DNA of 64,000 nt from Micromonospora matsumotoense (GTDB lineage: Bacteria > Actinomycetota > Actinomycetes > Mycobacteriales > Micromonosporaceae), in assembly GCF_900091525.1 (NCBI RefSeq), contig NZ_FMCU01000010.1, positions 62,001-126,000 of the forward strand. Reading direction: 5' to 3'. Below the pieces are notes generated by a model. That model was not told the origin of the DNA. It saw nothing but the letters and a program-made list of their open reading frames with translations, and did not search any database. Position numbers and translations under genes: made by a program. Below are positions 1-8,239 of this stretch, in pieces. The first letter of the stretch is position 1. Each line of letters starts with the position of its first letter.

Positions 1-257
1 TCACCGACGTGAGCATGCAGGGCAAGCACCTGCGGTTCGGGCCGCTGCCGTTGCCCGACTCGAAGCAGTTGCGGCTCAAGCGCTACCACCCGGACTCGGT
101 CTACAAGCAGGCCACCGACCAGGTCAGCGTGCCCCGGCCGAGCACCCGGCGGGTCGGTGGCGAGCCGCTGCGCGACCAGGCGCTGTTGGAGTGGTGCGCC
201 CAACTGCTCTCCGACGTCCTCGGCGAGCCGGCCGCGTTGGCGGGGGCGCGGGCATGA
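1..257 (+). CDS. mfd: Transcription-repair coupling factor Mfd, C-terminal end (partial)
   Basis: Only the last 84 residues lie in the window; the reading frame enters at base 3 and ends with TGA. Mfd is the ATP-dependent translocase that removes stalled RNA polymerase at lesions and recruits UvrA. The visible part matches the C-terminal D7 region: the basic stretch LRLKRYHPDSVYK resembles the conserved Mfd tail, followed by an amphipathic helix ending in LLSDVLGEP. Its position just before mazG and close to eno agrees with the mfd-mazG-eno neighbourhood of other actinobacteria. The catalytic helicase part is outside the window, so the call rests on the tail and on context. Confidence 0.82.
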   Translation, partial: TDVSMQGKHLRFGPLPLPDSKQLRLKRYHPDSVYKQATDQVSVPRPSTRRVGGEPLRDQALLEWCAQLLSDVLGEPAALAGARA

Positions 258-380
258 GCGGTCCGTCGTGCGCGCGACGCCACCGCGTGCCGGGTGCCGG
301 GTGGCGCGGGCACCGGGTGGGGCCGCAGCTCGCGGTGGGCGGCGTCACCGTACACGGGCAGGCATGAGAGAGTGACCGTC

Positions 381-1166
381 ATGCGTGCACGCCGTCTCAT
401 CGCCGCCGCCAGCGTCGCGGCACTGGGTGTCCTCTCCCTCACCGCCTGCGGCAAGGCATCTCCGGATGTGGCCGCATACATCGGCGACAGTCGCTACTCG
501 GTCGCCCGGGTGGACGCGATCTACACCGACGCGCAGACGAGGTACGCGGAGGCGGTGCGGCAGGGCGCGGCCCAGTCCGGCCAGACCCCCGGCCCGGAGC
601 AGCTGCGTGCCGGGGTGACCCGGCAGGACGTGGTGAACCTGCTGGTCAGCATCGACCTGGGCAAGCGGGTGGCGGCCGAGAAGAAGCTCCAGATCCCGGA
701 CCAGATCACCCCGGACCAGTTGGCCCCGCAGCTCCAGTTGCCGCCGCAGGCGGAGTTCGCGAAGCTCTGGGGCGAGTGGGCGGACCTGTTCGCCGTCCTC
801 AGCCAGCAGTTGCCGCCGGCCGACCTGAGCGACGAGTCGGTGATGGCGGTCTACCACGCGATCGAGAAGACCGGTGGCATCGACAAGGGGCTGCCGGTGG
901 CCCAGGTGCGGCAGCTCTTCGGCGACGGCAGTTTCGTCCGTAGCGCCTCCGCGTTGAGTGCCGCGCTGGGGGAGCAGGCCGACAAGGTCGACGTCGAGGT
1001 CAACCCCCGCTACCGGCCGCTCGGCGTCCCCGCCTGGGTCAACAAGGGCCAGGAGCTGGTCTTCTACGCGCTGCCGTACATCGACGCGACCGGTCCGGTG
1101 ACCGACGTGTCGACCCCCGACCCGGTTGCCAGCCCGACCCCGGCGCAGGGGCCGGTGGCCTCCTGA
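381..1166 (+). CDS. Lipoprotein with SurA-N-like region
   Basis: A 261-residue secreted lipoprotein. The first 23 residues form a signal peptide with arginines at 2, 4 and 5, a hydrophobic core and the lipobox L-T-A-C, so Cys23 should be the lipidated residue. The body (roughly residues 40-220) is helical and polar, like the N-terminal chaperone domain of SurA-type peptidyl-prolyl isomerases, but no isomerase domain follows. The C-terminal 25 residues are Pro/Thr/Ser-rich. ATG 381 was chosen over GTG 372 because the purine-rich stretch at 366-371 is well spaced only for 381. The gene sits between mfd and mazG and its stop codon overlaps the proposed mazG start. The exact role is unknown. Confidence 0.75.
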   Translation: MRARRLIAAASVAALGVLSLTACGKASPDVAAYIGDSRYSVARVDAIYTDAQTRYAEAVRQGAAQSGQTPGPEQLRAGVTRQDVVNLLVSIDLGKRVAAEKKLQIPDQITPDQLAPQLQLPPQAEFAKLWGEWADLFAVLSQQLPPADLSDESVMAVYHAIEKTGGIDKGLPVAQVRQLFGDGSFVRSASALSAALGEQADKVDVEVNPRYRPLGVPAWVNKGQELVFYALPYIDATGPVTDVSTPDPVASPTPAQGPVAS

Positions 1167-2152
1167 GCACGTCCCACCGGATCGTCCTGCTGGTCACCTC
1201 GCCCCGGTTGCCGGCCGGTCTGCTGACCGCCGCCGCCTGGGACGTGCTGCGCTCCGCGCCGGTGCTGACCGGTACGGAGAGCGCCCAGGTCACGGCGGTG
1301 CGCGCGGCGGGCGTCGAGGTCACCGTCGTTTCCGGCGGGGCCACCGACGCGCTGCTGGCCGCCACGTCGGCACACGGTACGGCGGTCTGGCTGGCCGGCC
1401 CGACCGGCGACGAGACCCTGGCCCGGGAGTTGGGCCTGCGGCTGGCCCGCCAACCAGGGCTGGCCGAGATGGAGCTGATGTACGGCTCGTGGGACCCGCC
1501 GGGGGCCCGGCTGCTCGACGCGGTCGAGGTGATGGACCGGCTCGCCTCGCCGGGTGGTGACCCGTGGAAGCGGGCGCAGACCCATCGCAGCCTGGCCGGG
1601 TTCCTGATCGAGGAGTGCTACGAGGCGTACGACGCGATCAACGACGACGACACCGACGCGCTGCGCGAGGAGCTGGGCGACGTCCTGCTCCAGGTGCTGC
1701 TGCACGCCCGCCTCGCGGAGAACCTGCCCGAGGGTGAGCGGTGGAACGTCGACGACGTGGCCGGCACCCTGGTCGACAAGATGGTCCGCCGCAATCCACA
1801 CGTCTTCGCCGGTGCCGAGGCGGGCTCCCTGGCGGAGATCGAGGCGAACTGGGAGCGGATCAAGCAGACCGAGAAGACCCGCACGTCGGTGCTCGACGGC
1901 ATCGCCCTGAGCCAGCCCGCCCTGGCCCTGGCCGCCAAGATCCTGGACCGGGCCGGTCGGGCCGGTCTGACCGTCCCGCTGCCGTCCCCCGACGCCCAGC
2001 CCGACCCGGAGTCCCGCCTGGGCGCCACCCTCCTGGCCCTGGTCGCCCACTCCCGCCACACCAACCTCGACCCCGAGGCCGCCCTACGCAAAACCATCCT
2101 CTCCCTAACCCCCACCCTCACCCTCCCCCCACCCTCACCCCCGTCCGCTTGA
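1163..2152 (+). CDS. mazG: MazG-family nucleoside triphosphate pyrophosphohydrolase
   Basis: Hydrolyses (d)NTPs to NMP and pyrophosphate, clearing aberrant nucleotides. The MazG domain lies near residues 115-215 and shows the metal-binding pairs EECYE and EELGD; a second degenerate region follows. The first ATG/GTG/TTG in frame is TTG 1208, but 15 sense codons precede it and read LSTSHRIVLLVTSPR, which matches the hydrophobic N-terminal strand of actinobacterial MazG proteins. The only way to include it is CTG 1163, which overlaps the upstream stop as CTGA, with AGGGG at 1147-1151. I therefore prefer 1163 (329 aa); TTG 1208 (314 aa) is the fallback. The last 15 codons are unusually C-rich and encode a Pro/Thr tail. 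Confidence 0.85.
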   Translation: MSTSHRIVLLVTSPRLPAGLLTAAAWDVLRSAPVLTGTESAQVTAVRAAGVEVTVVSGGATDALLAATSAHGTAVWLAGPTGDETLARELGLRLARQPGLAEMELMYGSWDPPGARLLDAVEVMDRLASPGGDPWKRAQTHRSLAGFLIEECYEAYDAINDDDTDALREELGDVLLQVLLHARLAENLPEGERWNVDDVAGTLVDKMVRRNPHVFAGAEAGSLAEIEANWERIKQTEKTRTSVLDGIALSQPALALAAKILDRAGRAGLTVPLPSPDAQPDPESRLGATLLALVAHSRHTNLDPEAALRKTILSLTPTLTLPPPSPPSA

Positions 2153-2154
2153 GT

Positions 2155-2210
2155 TGATCAAGAGGTTCAGGTCAGGCCGGCGCGGTTTCCTGACGCAAAC
2201 CTCTTGATCA
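2155..2210. repeat. Inverted repeat, TGATCAAGAGGTT family
   Basis: Two perfect 13-bp inverted arms (2155-2167 and 2198-2210), with a further 6 bp of pairing just inside (2171-2176 with 2189-2194). The element starts three bases after the mazG stop, so it could end mazG transcription. A degenerate copy of one arm plus its flank (16 of 22 bases, by eye) lies just after ppx at 11169-11191, which suggests a dispersed intergenic repeat rather than a private terminator. Confidence 0.6.
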
Positions 2211-2266
2211 CCGGGGTCTGGGTGGAGGGCGCAGGAGGGGGAGAGACGGGTGGGTAGGGTCGGGGG

Positions 2267-3883
2267 GTGAGTTTTGTGCCGTTGGCGGAGCGGATCGTTG
2301 ATGCCGTGCTGGAGAGCCGGCCGGGGTTGGCCACGTCGAGTGGCGACCATCGGTTCGACGACCGGTTGCCGGATCTCTCCGCCCCGGCGGTCGCGGCCGA
2401 CCAGGGGATGCTGAAGGAGGCCGCCGACGCGCTCGCCGAGGTCGACGCCGACTCCCTCGACGTCGAGGAGCAGGTCGACCACGCGCTGCTCAGCGCCCTG
2501 GTCGACCGGGAACTGTTCGAGTTGAGCGAGATCCGGGCCTTCGAGTGGGACCCGTTGGTGCACAATCCGGGGCCGCTGCTGCACGCCCTGCTCGCCCGCC
2601 CGTACGCCCCGGTGGAGGATCGGCTGGCCCACCTGGTCGGGCGGCTGACGGCCGTACCCGATGCGCTGGCGACCGCGCGGGCGACGCTGCGCGACATGCC
2701 CCGGGTCCACGCCGAGACGGCGGTCGGGCAGTTCGTCGGCACCGCCACGCTGATCCGCGACGAGGTGCCGCTGCTGCTCGCCCAGGCGCCCGCGCTGGAC
2801 GGCACGGTCGGGCCGGCGGCGACGGCGGCGATCGCCGCGCTGGACGAGTTCGTCGGCTGGCTGCGCGCCGGGCTGGCCACCGAGGCCGGGCCGGGACGCG
2901 ACCCCCGGCTGGGCCGCCGCCGCTGGGAGGCCCGGCTCTGGCACACCCTCGACACCGAGCTGGGCGCGGCCGAGGTGCAGCGCCGCGCCTGGGCCAACCT
3001 GGACCGGGTCACCGCCGAGATCCGCGCGGCGGCCGTCGAGCTGGTCGGCGGCCCGGCCGACGACGAGACGGTACGCCGGGCGTTGGACCTGCTCGCCGCC
3101 GAGCACCCCGACGACCACTCCATCGTGGACCTCGCCTCGGTCACCCTCGACGAGGCCAGCGACTTCGTCCGCGCCCACGACCTGATCAGCCTGGTCGACG
3201 ACCCGTGCGTGATCCAGGAGATGCCGGAGTTCGCCCGGGGGGTCGCGGTGGCGTACTGCGACTCGCCCGGCCCGCTGGAGCCGGCCGACCTGCCCACCTT
3301 CTACTGCATCGCGCCGACCCCGGCGGACTGGTCGGCGCACCGGGTCGAGTCGTTCTACCGGGAGTACAACGACCACATGATCCGCAACCTGACCGTGCAC
3401 GAGGCGATGCCGGGGCACTTCCTCCAGCTCGCCCACGCCCGCCGGTACGCCGGCCCCACCCGGGTCCGGGCGTTGACCGAGTCGGGGGTGTTCATCGAGG
3501 GGTGGGCGGTCTACACCGAGGAGCTGATGGCCGGCCTCGGCTTCGGTGGCCTGCCGGTACGCCTCCAGCAGCTCAAGATGCAGCTCCGGATGACCATCAA
3601 CGCGCTGCTCGACCAGTTGGTGCACTGCGACGGGATGGCCGAGACGGACGCGCTGGCGCTGATGACCGGGCGCGGCTTCCAGGAGGAGGGCGAGGCGGCC
3701 GGCAAGTGGCGGCGGGCGCTGCTCACCTCGACGCAGCTCTCCACGTACTTCGTCGGCTACAGCGAGATGGCCGACGTCGCCGCGTCCCGCCCGGCCGGGG
3801 TGTCGGTGCGGGACTGGCACGACGCGATGCTCGCCCACGACTGCCCACCCCCGCGCCACCTGCGCACCCTGCTCGGCATCTGA
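2267..3883 (+). CDS. DUF885 family putative metallopeptidase
   Basis: A 538-residue protein of the DUF885 family, predicted zinc-dependent hydrolases of unknown substrate, often lipoproteins but here without a signal peptide. The metal motif HEAMPGH lies near residue 379 and is followed some 30 residues later by the conserved GWAVYTEELM segment that provides the third ligand. Length agrees with the family. It starts at GTG 2267 after a G-rich tract and ends 16 bp before the convergent nudC-like gene, with a 12-bp palindrome (3888-3899) in the gap. Function at the level of family only. Confidence 0.8.
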   Translation: MSFVPLAERIVDAVLESRPGLATSSGDHRFDDRLPDLSAPAVAADQGMLKEAADALAEVDADSLDVEEQVDHALLSALVDRELFELSEIRAFEWDPLVHNPGPLLHALLARPYAPVEDRLAHLVGRLTAVPDALATARATLRDMPRVHAETAVGQFVGTATLIRDEVPLLLAQAPALDGTVGPAATAAIAALDEFVGWLRAGLATEAGPGRDPRLGRRRWEARLWHTLDTELGAAEVQRRAWANLDRVTAEIRAAAVELVGGPADDETVRRALDLLAAEHPDDHSIVDLASVTLDEASDFVRAHDLISLVDDPCVIQEMPEFARGVAVAYCDSPGPLEPADLPTFYCIAPTPADWSAHRVESFYREYNDHMIRNLTVHEAMPGHFLQLAHARRYAGPTRVRALTESGVFIEGWAVYTEELMAGLGFGGLPVRLQQLKMQLRMTINALLDQLVHCDGMAETDALALMTGRGFQEEGEAAGKWRRALLTSTQLSTYFVGYSEMADVAASRPAGVSVRDWHDAMLAHDCPPPRHLRTLLGI

Positions 3884-3899
3884 CCCGGCCGGGCCCGGC

Positions 3900-4796
3900 T
3901 CAGCCGCGGGCGGCGACGGCGTCGATCAGCCAGCGGGAGATCGAGTACGCCGGCGGCAGCTCCGCCGGCAGCCCGTCCACCGGGAACCAGCGGGCCCGCA
4001 CCAGCTCCCGCCCGTCCACCACCGGCTCGACGTCGGGGTCGGCGACGGTGGCGGTGAAGCCGGCGAGCAGCACCCCCGGCCCGGAGATCGCCCAGGGCTG
4101 GCTGCCGAAGTAGTCGACCGTGTCGAGGGCCACCGAAACCTCCTCGGTGACCTCCCGACGGACCGCCGTCTCCAGCGACTCGCCGGCCTCGACGAAGCCG
4201 GCGACCAGCGCCCACAGCTCGGTCGGCCCGGACGCGTGCCGGACCAGTAGCAGCTCGGTGGGGCCGCCGGACCGGCCGGGGCGGGTGATCGCGGCGAGCA
4301 CCGCCGGGGAGAGCCGCAGCGGCACGTACAGGCCGCAGTCGGGGCAGCGCCGGGCCGTCTGGCCCGGCACGTCGGCCAGCGCCGCCCGGCAGGCCCCACA
4401 CCAGCGGTGGGTACGCCGCCAGGTGACCACGGCCACCGCCCGCCCGGCGAGCGTGGCGACCGGCTCGGGCAGCTCGGCGGCGAGCGCCCGCCAACTCCGC
4501 CACCGACCGACCGCCCGCCGACTCCCGGTCGTCGCCCCGGCAGCGGTCGTCCGGCCCGGGGTGACGGCACGGCTCGGGTCGGCCGTCTCCGTCGCCCAGG
4601 CCGGCACCCCGTCGAGCGTGCCCAGCGGCACCCACCCGGTCTCGGCCGGCAGCTCGCCGACCCGGGGCAGGCCCCCGTCGGGGGTGGTCAGCAGCCGGGT
4701 GCCCGACACCACCAGGCCCAGATCGCCCGGCGCGGGCGACAGGTCGGCTGCGTGGTCGGTCGTGGACGTGGGGCGTTCGGGAGGTGGCACGGTCAC
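3900..4796 (-). CDS. nudC: NudC-like NAD(+) diphosphatase (Nudix hydrolase)
   Basis: A 298-residue Nudix protein that should cleave NADH/NAD+ (and NAD-capped RNA) to NMN and AMP. The N-terminal half is the variable NUDIX-like domain. A zinc ribbon with two CxxC pairs (WCGAC and CPDC) lies near residues 125-145. The Nudix box begins GFVEAGESLE and reads REVTEEVSV, so the canonical Gly of EExGU is Ser. The motif SQPW is present but the usual FP after it is replaced by AISGP, so substrate range may differ. GTG 4796 overlaps the stop of the upstream lipoprotein gene by 4 nt (GTGA), giving a two-gene unit. Confidence 0.85.
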   Translation of the reverse strand: MTVPPPERPTSTTDHAADLSPAPGDLGLVVSGTRLLTTPDGGLPRVGELPAETGWVPLGTLDGVPAWATETADPSRAVTPGRTTAAGATTGSRRAVGRWRSWRALAAELPEPVATLAGRAVAVVTWRRTHRWCGACRAALADVPGQTARRCPDCGLYVPLRLSPAVLAAITRPGRSGGPTELLLVRHASGPTELWALVAGFVEAGESLETAVRREVTEEVSVALDTVDYFGSQPWAISGPGVLLAGFTATVADPDVEPVVDGRELVRARWFPVDGLPAELPPAYSISRWLIDAVAARG

Positions 4797-5485
4797 GACG
4801 TCGCCGGCCGGCGGTCCGTCACGCCGGCACCGGCCGGCAGGTCGAACGCCGTCGACGTCACCGAGTCGGTGAACCGCTCCAGAGCCAGCTCGACCGGCTG
4901 GCCGTCGAGGACACCGGTGAAGCTGCCGAGCACACCGTCGGTGGTGACGCAGGCGTCGAAGTTCCCGGTGGAGCGCCGGACGGCGACGCAGGTGGCGTGG
5001 TGTCCGACGATCGTGGTGTCGGTCTGCTTGACCTGGGCCTGCGGGTCCAGGGCGGCCTCGGTGAGCAGCCGGATGACGGCGGGTGGGGTGACCAGCCCGG
5101 CCTTGCGGGCCTCGGCGAACAGCGGGACCGCCGCCTTGCCGGACATCAGCACCGGCGGCTCCACCGTGCAGGTGGTCCGCCCGGCGGTGGTCTCGCAGCG
5201 GGTGATGGCCTGTTCGGAGACGGTGATCTTGCCGGCGGCCCAGGTGTACGCGGAGCGGGCCGGCTTTTTCTCCTGGGCGATGGTGGTGGTCCGGCCGCCG
5301 GGGAGCCGGTATTCGGCCGTCCAGGTCTGGACCAGTGACTCGTCCAGCCGGGTGGCGAGATCGTTGATCAGATCGGACCGGCCGAGGGTGCGTCCGGTGT
5401 CGTCGAGGGTCTGACAGCCGGTCACGGTGAGCGACGCGATGACCGACACGGCGAGCACGCGGAGGGTGGTCGAGACGGCGGGCAT
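4793..5485 (-). CDS. Putative lipoprotein, function unknown
   Basis: A 230-residue exported protein. The signal peptide (residues 1-24) ends in the lipobox T-V-T-G-C, with Cys24 as lipid anchor. The rest is a beta-rich, non-repetitive domain with two spaced cysteines (in TRCE and TCTV) that could form a disulfide, and another pair further on (TCVA, DACV). The general character recalls the LppX/LprG lipid-carrier lipoproteins, but I cannot assign it to that family from the sequence alone. It is divergent from eno, and translationally coupled to the nudC-like gene downstream. Confidence 0.7.
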   Translation of the reverse strand: MPAVSTTLRVLAVSVIASLTVTGCQTLDDTGRTLGRSDLINDLATRLDESLVQTWTAEYRLPGGRTTTIAQEKKPARSAYTWAAGKITVSEQAITRCETTAGRTTCTVEPPVLMSGKAAVPLFAEARKAGLVTPPAVIRLLTEAALDPQAQVKQTDTTIVGHHATCVAVRRSTGNFDACVTTDGVLGSFTGVLDGQPVELALERFTDSVTSTAFDLPAGAGVTDRRPATS

Positions 5486-5595
5486 GGCGACCAGCGTGGT
5501 CGATCGGGTCCACCCGGCGCAAACCGGTTGCCGGTTGAGGGGTGAGAATACGGGAATGTCCGTTACGGCGTGCTGAATAGGGGTGGGCTACGTGT

Positions 5596-5631
5596 GCCCG
5601 GACGCCGTGCGTCCGGGCGTCGCCCGATACG
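5596..5631 (+). promoter_or_regulatory. Stem-loop and probable eno promoter region
   Basis: A perfect 9-bp stem (5596-5604 with 5610-5618, loop 5605-5609) lies 88 bp before the eno start. Just downstream is a -10-like hexamer, GATACG/TACGCT, around 5625-5631. The -35 box is not clear. The stem may be an operator or a barrier to transcription coming from the divergent side. Low certainty. Confidence 0.3.
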
Positions 5632-5705
5632 CTGCGTTCAACAACTGCCTCAGCCGCACCGTCGCGGCCCAACCCGAATTCGCACAACGAACGAGGAGCG
5701 ACTCA

Positions 5706-6989
5706 GTGGCAACCATCGAGGGAATCGTCGCCCGGGAGATTCTCGACTCGCGGGGCAACCCGACGGTCGAGGTCGAGGTAGGGCTGGACGACGGCACGAT
5801 CGCCCGCGCCGCCGTACCCTCCGGCGCCTCCACCGGCGCCTTCGAAGCAGTCGAGCTGCGCGACGGTGACAAGGGCCGCTACCTGGGCAAGGGCGTCGAG
5901 AACGCGGTCGCCAACATCGAGGACAAGATCGTCGACCAGTTGATCGGCTACGAGGCCAGCGAGCAGCGGCTGATCGACCAGAAGATGCTCGACCTCGACG
6001 GCTCCGACAACAAGGGCGAGCTGGGCGCGAACGCCATCCTCGGGGTCTCCCTGGCGGTGGCCAAGGCGGCGGCCGGCAGCGCCGAGCTGAGCCTGTTCCG
6101 CTACCTGGGTGGCCCGAACGCCCACCTGCTGCCGGTGCCGATGATGAACATCCTCAACGGTGGGGCGCACGCCGACTCCAACGTCGACGTCCAGGAGTTC
6201 ATGATCGCCCCGATCGGGGCGCCCAGCTTCCGGGAGGCGCTGCGCTCCGGCGCCGAGGTCTACCACGCGCTGAAGTCGGTGCTGAAGAAGAAGGACCTCT
6301 CCACCGGCCTGGGTGACGAGGGTGGCTTCGCCCCCAACCTGCCCAGCAACGCCGCCGCGTTGGACCTGATCGCCGAGGCGGTCGAGAAGGCCGGCTACCG
6401 GCTGGGCACCGACATCGTCTTCGCCCTCGACGTGGCCGCCACCGAGTTCTTCGACAACGGCACCTACACCTTCGAGAGCGCCGCCAAGAGCGCCGAGGAG
6501 ATGAGCAACTACTACACCAAGCTCATCGGCGACTACCCGATCGTCTCCATCGAGGACCCGCTGGCCGAGGACGACTGGAGCGGCTGGGCGACCCTCACCG
6601 CCGCCGTCGGCGACCGGATCCAGATCGTCGGCGACGACCTGTTCGTCACCAACCCGCAGCGCATCGCCCGGGGCATCGCCGAGAAGTCCGCCAACGCGGT
6701 GCTCGTCAAGGTCAACCAGATCGGCTCGCTGACCGAGACCCTGGACGCGGTGGACCTGGCCCACCGGGCCGGCTTCAAGTGCATGATGAGCCACCGCTCC
6801 GGCGAGACCGAGGACACCACCATCGCCGACCTGGCCGTCGCCACCGGCTGCGGCCAGATCAAGACCGGTGCCCCGGCCCGGTCCGACCGGGTCGCCAAGT
6901 ACAACCAGCTCCTGCGGATCGAGGAGGAGCTGGCCGACGCGGCGCGGTACGCCGGTGCCGGCGCGTTCCCGCGTTACCGTTCGGCCTGA
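5706..6989 (+). CDS. eno: Enolase
   Basis: Converts 2-phosphoglycerate to phosphoenolpyruvate in glycolysis. 427 residues, the usual bacterial length. Visible signatures are GDEGGFAP (flap loop), the metal ligands around FALDVA, SIEDPL and GDDLFVTN, the catalytic Lys segment LVKVNQIGSLTET, and SHRSGETED. The start is GTG 5706, preceded by GAGGAG at 5693-5698 with 7 nt spacing; longer upstream reading is not conserved in character. It heads the conserved actinobacterial run eno - ftsB - DUF501, and probably drives its expression. Confidence 0.98.
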   Translation: MATIEGIVAREILDSRGNPTVEVEVGLDDGTIARAAVPSGASTGAFEAVELRDGDKGRYLGKGVENAVANIEDKIVDQLIGYEASEQRLIDQKMLDLDGSDNKGELGANAILGVSLAVAKAAAGSAELSLFRYLGGPNAHLLPVPMMNILNGGAHADSNVDVQEFMIAPIGAPSFREALRSGAEVYHALKSVLKKKDLSTGLGDEGGFAPNLPSNAAALDLIAEAVEKAGYRLGTDIVFALDVAATEFFDNGTYTFESAAKSAEEMSNYYTKLIGDYPIVSIEDPLAEDDWSGWATLTAAVGDRIQIVGDDLFVTNPQRIARGIAEKSANAVLVKVNQIGSLTETLDAVDLAHRAGFKCMMSHRSGETEDTTIADLAVATGCGQIKTGAPARSDRVAKYNQLLRIEEELADAARYAGAGAFPRYRSA

Positions 6990-7020
6990 CCCAGGCGAAC
7001 CTCGGGGGAGGGGTGTGACG

Positions 7021-7647
7021 ATGCAGCAGCGCCGCACACCGGGTGGTCAACGCCCGGCCCGCCGGCCGACCGGTCGGCCGGGCGGGGCCCGGGGCGCCCG
7101 GACACCGCTGCGCGACGGCGGGGTCCGTGCCGCCGAGACGCGGGCCACCACGGCCCGGTCGCGCAGCGCCGACGGTGTGCGTTCGGCGAACCGTCCGGCG
7201 GCGGCCCGCCGGACGGCGGCCGGCGGCACCATCCGGCGACTCACCGCACCCCACCCCCGCCGGTTCACCGGGCGGGCCACCGTGCTGTTCGCGGTGCTGC
7301 TCGCGCTCGCCCTGGCGTACACCTATCCGGTCCGGGTCTATCTGGACCAGCAGGTCGACATCGAGCGGATGGAGGCGTCGCAGGCCGCGCAGCGGCAGCG
7401 CATCTCCGACCTCTCCGCCGAGGCGGCGAAGTGGCAGGACAAGGAATACATCAAGATCCAGGCGCGGGAACGGTTCTACATGGTGGTGCCGGGGGAGACC
7501 CCGGTGATCGTGCTCAACGACGTGGACGGCGCGACCCGGGAAGCCAACGGCGGCCGGCCGCCGACCTCACCCAAGACCCCCGACCCCTGGTACGACACCC
7601 TGTGGTCGAGCGTCCAGGCGGCGAACGGCGACGCCCCGGACCAGTGA
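7021..7647 (+). CDS. ftsB: FtsB/DivIC-type septum formation initiator
   Basis: A 208-residue bitopic membrane protein of the divisome. The N-terminal 80 residues are a long cytoplasmic Arg/Gly/Pro-rich tail, followed by one transmembrane helix near residues 86-105 and a short coiled coil (about 110-145), then the conserved AREkFYMV-type motif (here ARERFYMVVPGE). The tail is much longer than in E. coli FtsB, as is common in actinobacteria. ATG 7021 is preferred to GTG 7015 because GGAGG at 7007-7011 is properly spaced. Position directly after eno matches M. tuberculosis Rv1024. Confidence 0.88.
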   Translation: MQQRRTPGGQRPARRPTGRPGGARGARTPLRDGGVRAAETRATTARSRSADGVRSANRPAAARRTAAGGTIRRLTAPHPRRFTGRATVLFAVLLALALAYTYPVRVYLDQQVDIERMEASQAAQRQRISDLSAEAAKWQDKEYIKIQARERFYMVVPGETPVIVLNDVDGATREANGGRPPTSPKTPDPWYDTLWSSVQAANGDAPDQ

Positions 7648-7681
7648 GCAGCACCCGCGTACCGAACGAGAGATGGGCACC

Positions 7682-8239
7682 GTGACTGTCCTACCACCGC
7701 AGGAGCCGGCGGCGGGCTCCGTACCCCCGCCGGAGCACCAGCCGGCCACCGAGGCCGACCTGGCCGCGGTGGCCGCACAGCTCGGACGCCCACCCCGGGG
7801 CACCCGGGCGGTGGCCCACCGCTGCCCGTGCGGTCTGCCCGACGTGGTGCAGACGACGCCCCGGCTGGCCGACGGCACCCCTTTCCCGACGCTGTTCTAT
7901 CTGACCTGCCCCCGGGCGACGGCGGCGTGCAGCCGGCTGGAGTCGGCCGGGCTGATGAAGGAGATGGCCGGGCGGCTCGCCGAGGACCCGGAGTTGGCCC
8001 ACCGCTACCGGGCCGCGCACGAGGACTACCTGGCCCGCCGGGCCGCGATCGGCGAGGTGCCGGAGATCGCCGGCATCTCCGCCGGTGGGATGCCCGGCCG
8101 GGTGAAGTGCCTGCACGTGCACCTGGGCCACGCGCTCGGTGCCGGGCCCGGCGTCAACCCGTTCGGCGACGAGACGCTCGCCCTGGTGGAGAAGTGGTGG
8201 ACCGGCGGGCCGTGTGTGGACCTGCCGGCGGCGCAGTGA
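7682..8239 (+). CDS. DUF501 domain protein
   Basis: A 185-residue member of the conserved actinobacterial DUF501 family (M. tuberculosis Rv1025 type), unknown biochemical role. It has conserved cysteines and histidines: HRCPCG near residue 42, TCPRA near 79, and KCLHVHLGH near 140, together with ESAG and GVNPFGDE, which look like a metal or nucleotide site. Two starts are possible: ATG 7673, which touches the purine stretch GAGAG, and GTG 7682, which is 9 nt from it; I chose 7682. It sits between ftsB and an acetyltransferase gene that it overlaps by 4 nt. Confidence 0.85.
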   Translation: MTVLPPQEPAAGSVPPPEHQPATEADLAAVAAQLGRPPRGTRAVAHRCPCGLPDVVQTTPRLADGTPFPTLFYLTCPRATAACSRLESAGLMKEMAGRLAEDPELAHRYRAAHEDYLARRAAIGEVPEIAGISAGGMPGRVKCLHVHLGHALGAGPGVNPFGDETLALVEKWWTGGPCVDLPAAQ

